From Viscum album (Eukaryota > Streptophyta > Magnoliopsida > Santalales > Viscaceae): a stretch of 64,000 bases of DNA. Below are positions 58,561-64,000 of the stretch, piece by piece. The stretch covers positions 1,712,022,889 through 1,712,086,888 of the forward strand of contig OY728125.1 in the NCBI GenBank assembly GCA_963277665.1, given 5' to 3'. Each line of letters begins with the position of its first letter. Position 1 is the first letter of the stretch. Below the pieces are notes generated by a model, which worked only from the letters and a program-made list of their open reading frames with translations, did not search any database and had not been told where the DNA came from. The position numbers and the translations under genes are program-made.

Positions 58561-60010
58561 ACATGGGATCTAGTTAAGAGACCCAAAACCCACAACGTGA
58601 TTGGTACAAAGGGTATTTTCAATAATAAATTTGATGAGAATGGAAATGAGAGTAGAAATAAGGAATGTCTGGTTTGTAAAGTCTATTTATAGATTGAAGG
58701 TGTTGATATTGAAGAAACATCAACTTTGGGGCCTAGATTTGAGTCAATCATACTGTTTCATTCCATGGAAATTCGAAGAAGGAACAAATTGTATCAAACT
58801 TATGTAAAGATACAGTTAATAAATATTTTTTAGGAAGAAAAATTTATATTGAAAAAGTGGTTGTATTTCTTCGTTGTAATGATGAAATGATTTTTTTCAG
58901 ATTAAATAATTCTCTATATGGTCTCAAATTTTCACCACGCGCATGGTATTTTGGGATGTATTTTTAGCTGAAGAAGATCGATTTTAAAAGAGGATGATTA
59001 GATCACAATATTTATGTGAAGAATTATCAGAAAGAACATTTCATGGTTATGGTGTCTGTAGAAGATATTATTTTTGGTGGAAGTAGGCAGAGATTCGTAG
59101 ATAAATTTTCCAGCCATAAGAAATTAGAATTATAAATGTCTTTGAATTGTGAACTCGCATACTTTTTAGGGATGTAAGTGATTCTTAAGAAAGACTAAAC
59201 ATACTTTTCTCAGGAAAAGTATCCATGAGAGTTGCTGAAGAAATTCAAAATTTATAAATCTTGACCAACATCCACTCCGATTGATGTTGGAACTAAACAT
59301 AGAATGTATGTGGATGGGACATATATAGATACCACCCTATAGAGAATAATAATTGGAATCTTATCATACCTAACTATAACATGACTAGATATTGTCTTTG
59401 CAACATGTTTAGTGTCCCTCTTTCAATGTAATATAAAATAAGTATATATGGGAACAGTGAAAATTACAGTGTGTTTTATTCATGGAACTAAAAATTATGA
59501 TTATACATTACAGTTGGATGAGATAGTGAACTATCACAATTTTCTAATACTTAATGGGATGGAGATGTAGTTGATAAAAAGTAAAAAATTGGTGGAGCAT
59601 TTTTTATTATAATGAAATTTGATGGTTGGTTGAGTAAAAAACCAAAATGTACTTTTCATAGTACAGGTAAAGCTGAGTATATATCCGCTACAAAGGCTTG
59701 TACTCATCAACTATGGTTGACGAAACAAATGACTGATACTTTTGATGAGGTGAGATAAACAATGGTGATTCACTATGTTAACAATAGTCGAATTGATTTT
59801 ATGAAGAATCTTGTTCTGCATTCTCATCCACAACACATTGAGATCTCATATCCCTTCATCAAGGAAATAGTTGAACAAGTAATGATTAAACTGGATCATG
59901 TTTGAACCGATGATCAATATGATGAGATACATACTAACACATTTCCAAAAAATGTGTGCCATAAGCATCAGTCTAACCATAGTGTTCAAGATCCTCCTAG
60001 TGCATGAGGA
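58561..60010 (+). pseudogene. copia reverse transcriptase and RNase H remains
   Basis: RT begins TWDLVKRPKTHNVIGTKGIF and FDENGNESRNKE (about 58561-58680); next NNSLYGLKFSPRAWY (about 58903-58950, family pattern S-L-Y-G-L-K-Q-x-P-R-A-W) and VSVEDIIFGG (about 59051-59080), where Y-V-D-D has become S-V-E-D. Then LNCELAYFLGM and the TPIDVGTK segment. RNase H is recognised by STGKAEYISATKACTHQLWL (about 59659-59720). Many stops in all frames; an active-site aspartate is changed. Order and strand agree with the gag and integrase parts at 22773 and 34461. Confidence 0.75.
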
Positions 60011-60097
60011 GGTTATAGTGGTTCACCTATCCCAATTTTTATTAATGTTTTTAATGTGTTTGTGAATATGATGCAGGATAGTGGGGGAGATAATATC

Positions 60098-60106
60098 AAA
60101 AGGGAG
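60098..60106 (+). other. copia polypurine tract (candidate)
   Basis: AAAAGGGAG directly precedes the TGTGTGC that I take as the LTR start. An alternative tract, GTGGGGGAGA, is at 60081-60090 and would start the LTR 16 bases earlier. Confidence 0.5.
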
Positions 60107-62070
60107 TGTGTGCTGAGATCTACCATGTTCAAATAATGGTCATTATGGTTATTTTCAATTGTCTAGAATAGATAAATTCATCATTTTTAATGATAATAAT
60201 GGAGAATGGGAATGAAAAAAATTCGGTGTTACGAGAAAACAATCGTTGGAGCTTACTTGGGATTATGTAAAGAATTCTAATACATCAGAATCCAATTAAT
60301 GCATATCCATTTGATTTCTACTTCTAGAATTACTCCCATAGGCATATATACTAGTTGGATAAGTTGTTTCTTGTGTACCATGTATTGATTGTTTTAGGTT
60401 ATACATATAATTTATTGGTGGATTTCCCACTAACCCAAAGGGGGATATTCGTGGAACCACGGTTATTCATTTCTAGAAAAAGAGTATGGTTTGTGTTTTA
60501 TTTTAATACACATATGGTTGATCAAGGAGTTTTCAAGGAATATGGTCCTTTTACTAAGATTTAAATAAGTATTGAATGTGGCATAGTTTCAAAGTGTTTT
60601 CCAAATATTTTGTCCTCAAAATATTTATTCTCTTTTTTGGAAAAGGACGATTTTAGGAAAAGGAATAGAACCATCCACCACATAGTGGGAATAGTTCAAG
60701 GATTCTAAAATATGATACTCAGAGTGGAGGACCATGAACCATATTGTAGTAGAGGTTAATAGAAATAAAAATGGTTCCCTTGGAAGACTTGTGGTACATG
60801 GGATGTCTTGTTGAATGCATAAGGCATGACAGTTCACGGGATTCCATGTCATTCACAAAAATGGGGCGTAATGGTTTGAAAAAGAGACAGTCCATATGAT
60901 GGAATTCCATTCATGAAAATGAGGTGAATATTTTCATACAGATGAGTTTGTCTTCGGCAACGAGATGAGTGGTGGTATACGGATGACGTAGGGATATGGT
61001 TTGCAAGAGATACACGATATGAAATGAAGGTGGTGAAATATCAATGATTTGGTAAATCTCATATTAGAAGATTATGCATATCTATTTTTTTATATAACAA
61101 GAACTATACCCATTTTTTATGGGGTGAGAGCAAAGTTCATTATATTAATTCATCGCTATGGGAATTTTCTTAAGTATGAAAGAGGATTGCATGAAATTAA
61201 TTATTCCTAAGGGTTTTTTGTAGCATGAAAATGTACGATAGGTCCCCATAAGATAGTATATACATGAAGGAAGAACTCCATACATATTTTTTATATAGTA
61301 CATGGAGAATGTGAGGCGGTACATTGATATAGTTAGTATGCAAATGAAAGGTAGTATGCGGATGATGGTTCATGGACGAGAAGTTGGTCCATGGTGAAAA
61401 AGCGGTATGAAAGAGAAAAAGTGAAGGAAGTTCATGAACGTTGGTTTTAAAGGTAGTACATTATTTTTGATTTAAGAGGGGTTATGTTAAGGTAGTACAT
61501 GGATCACTACAATACTTTAAGGAATAATTCTAGTTCGTAGAGGAAATGATCACCAGTGATCTGTACAGAGAAAAGTAGATTATATCTATAAGAGAAAAAA
61601 GACTTCAATGGAGTATATATCCATATTTGAGGATGGATTATTTATTTCCAAACCATTGAACTGACTGTCATGTTAATAAACTAAGATCATATCCTTCCAA
61701 CGCCATGAAAAAGGGGGAGTCAGTGGATGATATCTAAGGGATGCAGTGTGCCATCCCTAAAACATAGTAAAGGATGTTTTCCTAGAATAGAGTGATAGTT
61801 CTAAACATTTTTAATCCACAACTAGTTAAGATTTGTGGAAATTAGTACCATTGGAAACCTTTTGGCATATGATCCTTGGATATATCTATTAGTTTTGAAC
61901 CATGTAAAATTTTTGTGTCTTAGCTTGGCATATGATTGTTTTTATTCAATTTTTCATCACATAGTTTTAACAGGTTCCTCAAAATATGGAAAAAAGATCA
62001 ATTAGCATAAAAGAAGGTTTTGGCCACCCTGATTTACCCCTTCCCTCTCAGGGTGTTCCAGAGTCCTTCA
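60107..62070 (+). repeat. copia 3' LTR
   Basis: Pairs with 20763-22745 (see shared blocks there). Ends CTCAGGGTGTTCCAGAGTCC then TTCA. Length about 1964 bp versus 1983 bp. Short frames at 60355-60910 on both strands are not kept in the other LTR. Confidence 0.65.
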
Positions 62071-62389
62071 CAGAAAACACACCTAGTTAAATGAAACATA
62101 CATTTTAAATTCATGATGCTTGGAATCAAGTGCTTATTTTAATGTCCTGTTCATAAGACACTGGGTACTTACCTTTTATGGTCATGTAAAAAGGTCTATC
62201 AATGCTATATAGATTATCACTGTCCATCTAGGATGCTACGTCAATATAGTTTTATGTCATTTAGATCAGACTATAAGTTTAATATTTTATGTGCATAAAA
62301 TTAGGGCCATTGATTATTTTCTTATGCTCATAGAATTAAAACTTGACGATTCCTCTTTCATGAAAAGAACAACATGACCAACATGGAAT
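62071..62389 (-). mobile_element. Layer-1 Ogre/Tat-like spacer remnant, right of copia
   Basis: Carries decayed units like the spacer micro-hairpin array, e.g. TAGTTTTATGTCATTTAGATCAGAC (62247-62271) and TTTTATGGTCATGTAAAAAGG near 62176. This places it between the spacer (19145-20762) and the integrase remains that follow, in the order expected for the minus strand. Confidence 0.5.
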
Positions 62390-63420
62390 TGTTTTGAGGA
62401 GTGAGACATTTCCCATCAATGGTGACAAAAGAGTATGCACAATTGGGATAGACCTTGTAAATGATATATGGTCATTCAAAATTGGGATTGAACATGGGTT
62501 ACTTCATAATGTGTATCATTATCATTGGAGAGCCAATACTATATCACCATGGAGGATAGAGAAGAGTACAACCATCTTATTGAACTCTCTAGATAGCTTG
62601 TTCTAGTGCCTCTCAATGTTGTTCAGGACATTGAGCATGTTTTTATCCATGGGTAACAATTATAATAGATAGACCTTGACTATCCGATTTGATGTTTGAT
62701 GGTCATAGATAATTGTTTTAACTGATGTAAACTTGATCTTTATGGGATAACTACCTGTTTTTTTCATACCATGAAATATGGTGTCAAATGGGTGGAATTT
62801 AATGTTTTTATCTGATAATCCCAGGGGGAATTGGGGATCTTATCATGGAATATTATCATTTATATCCCACTATCATTTATAGAATTTTAGAGAGGGATTT
62901 TATTGAAATCCTTGGTTATCCATTCACCTATGCATTATAGCAGTCTGTATGGTTGGACTGGATATTGTAATTTGGTTATAACATGTTGAACTCTCCAACC
63001 CAGAATTTGGTGCCTTTATTAGTGATAATGGAATATGGGGATGTTAATTAATAAATGATATTTGAGATCATGAATTCAACTGCCGAATGGGAATTTAATT
63101 ATTTGATTCTAATCTATTTCTTCAACTTGGAGAAGAACTCCATCATGTTCAGAATGAACATGAACCAACAAACTGTTGATAGAAGATATGGTCCCTCGAT
63201 ATCATGTCCTGGGAAAACAAAGGGATAAGAATATTTGGTGGTATTGAGGGGTTATAGAAGTCGATGAAATTTTTTGGCATGGATATTACATTCATTTCAC
63301 ATCAGGGAGAACTCGATATAGTCATAAACTGTGGTGGACCAACAGAATCCCATCCTTCAAAGTAGATGGTTGAGTTTCAACCCTACCTAAGGAGAACAGT
63401 TAGACCCAACCTGCAAATCC
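62390..63420 (-). pseudogene. Layer-1 Ogre/Tat-like integrase remains
   Basis: On the minus strand a frame near 62400-62490 gives PYIIYKVYPNCAYSFVTIDG, aligning with PYSIHKVYSNGAYSLISMDG of the Ogre-like integrase (44780-44840). Further on, 63000-63050 (AGAATTTGGTGCCTTTATTA...) matches 45372-45412, the region of the second catalytic D, and 63290-63360 resembles the zinc-finger region at 45660-45730. No frame is open for long. It extends the layer-1 element and shows it was a relative, not a copy, of the younger Ogre-like element. Confidence 0.6.
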
Positions 63421-64000
63421 TGCATATCCTAGGGAATATAATCACCCTGAATTCAGTTGAGAATAATTAAATCTAACCCACATCTGTAGAGAGTCTGATC
63501 ATGGGTTTTCTTACTCTCAAGGGTGAATTGATCTTTGAATCAATGGATTCTCTCACTCATAGATTGATCAATCGGGAGAACAGTATTCTTAAGACACATT
63601 ATTAATGGAATGGTCAAATCAGATATTTATTTTTCTTTGGGGGATCTATTGGTCTTGAAGAGGAGGCACCAGTGGTCAGGTGGGTTTCATACTATTTTTC
63701 ATCATCATCTGGGATGAAGGGAGTGATAACACTTCGATTCTCCAAATGGTTGAATATGTCATCTAATTCATGGTCTATAAGGGATGCATCTAAGCTAGCC
63801 AAATCATCATCTAAACCATTCTATGATAGGAAAACAAGAGTTACCATTGGATGAGAAGGAAATTTGTCTATTATCATATGGGTGTGCTTTAGCATAGATA
63901 CAGATTCTAGCTTTCAGATGGTGTAGTAACTAATGATCTTCAAGATGAATAACATAGAGTATCCCAATATATGAAGGTGGGGAACATCGATATCGATGGT
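63421..64000 (-). other. Unresolved sequence, probably further pol of the layer-1 element
   Basis: By order this should be the RNase H-integrase linker and second RNase H of the decayed element. I could not align it with confidence. A 60-codon plus-strand frame at 63672-63854 is serine-rich and matches nothing I know. Confidence 0.3.

Larger units (their letters stand above)
20763..62070 (+). mobile_element. Ty1/copia (SIRE-like) retrotransposon, plus strand, split by LARD-B and the Ogre-like element
   Basis: Order on the plus strand: LTR (about 20763-22745), decayed iMet primer site (22748), gag start (22773-23248), [LARD-B], rest of gag, protease, integrase (34461-37230), [Ogre-like], end of integrase, RT and RNase H (57936-60010), purine tract (60098-60106), LTR (about 60107-62070). 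Protease before integrase before RT is the copia order. Removing both insertions and one copy of each target duplication leaves about 9.4 kb, of which roughly 5.45 kb is internal, a normal size. The outer ends are my best estimate (both LTR copies start TGTGTGC); I could not find a matching target duplication. Confidence 0.75.

Overview
This is nuclear DNA from a seed plant with a large, repeat-rich genome, probably a eudicot; I cannot name the species. It is AT-rich, and I see no host gene. Almost every base can be assigned to transposable elements nested inside one another. The element families are plant types: an Ogre/Tat-like Ty3/gypsy element, a Tekay/Del-like non-autonomous gypsy family with 4.4-kb LTRs, a SIRE-like Ty1/copia element and a CACTA MITE. 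Coordinates were read by eye and no alignment program was run.

Layers. (1) The oldest sequence is a decayed Ogre/Tat-like element on the minus strand, now in three pieces: 1-1098, 19145-20762 (both like the post-pol spacer) and 62071-64000 (integrase-like). (2) It received a Tekay-like gag-only element, LARD-A (1099-19144), which has three LTRs and two internal regions in tandem, and a 735-bp CACTA MITE (19680-20414, TSD TCC). (3) It also received a Ty1/copia element on the plus strand (about 20763-62070, roughly 9.4 kb without its own insertions). (4) The copia gag was split by a second Tekay-like element, LARD-B (23249-34455, TSD TCAAA). (5) The copia integrase was split by a 20.7-kb Ogre-like element on the minus strand (37231-57930, TSD GGGGG), the youngest large insertion judging by how alike its LTRs are.

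The Ogre-like element reads right to left: 5' LTR (55034-57930, with a U3 TATA box and a long array of hairpin-forming tandem repeats in the leader), a primer-binding site matching tRNA-Trp, ORF1 (about 1,127 codons, unknown function), gag, protease, reverse transcriptase, a weakened RNase H, a second RNase H, integrase, a 4.6-kb post-pol spacer, a polypurine tract and the 3' LTR (37231-40128). Ten in-frame stops and one frame change show that this copy cannot make its proteins. The spacer carries on the opposite strand a compact antisense transcription unit: TATA box, short first exon with ATG, a GT-AG intron, a reading frame with no family I recognise, and a possible polyadenylation signal.

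The most interesting signals are non-coding. Three separate hairpin families have arms that change together between copies: 38-bp-type repeats in the LTR leader, short xGTC...GACx hairpins in the spacer, and a CTACGT...ACGTAG hairpin found in both LTR and spacer. A GCGCAAGT/ACTTGCGC motif clusters around both the sense U3 promoter and the antisense promoter, and includes a perfect 24-bp palindrome. tRNA-like modules with A- and B-box-like sequences sit inside the LARD internal regions and inside the CACTA MITE.
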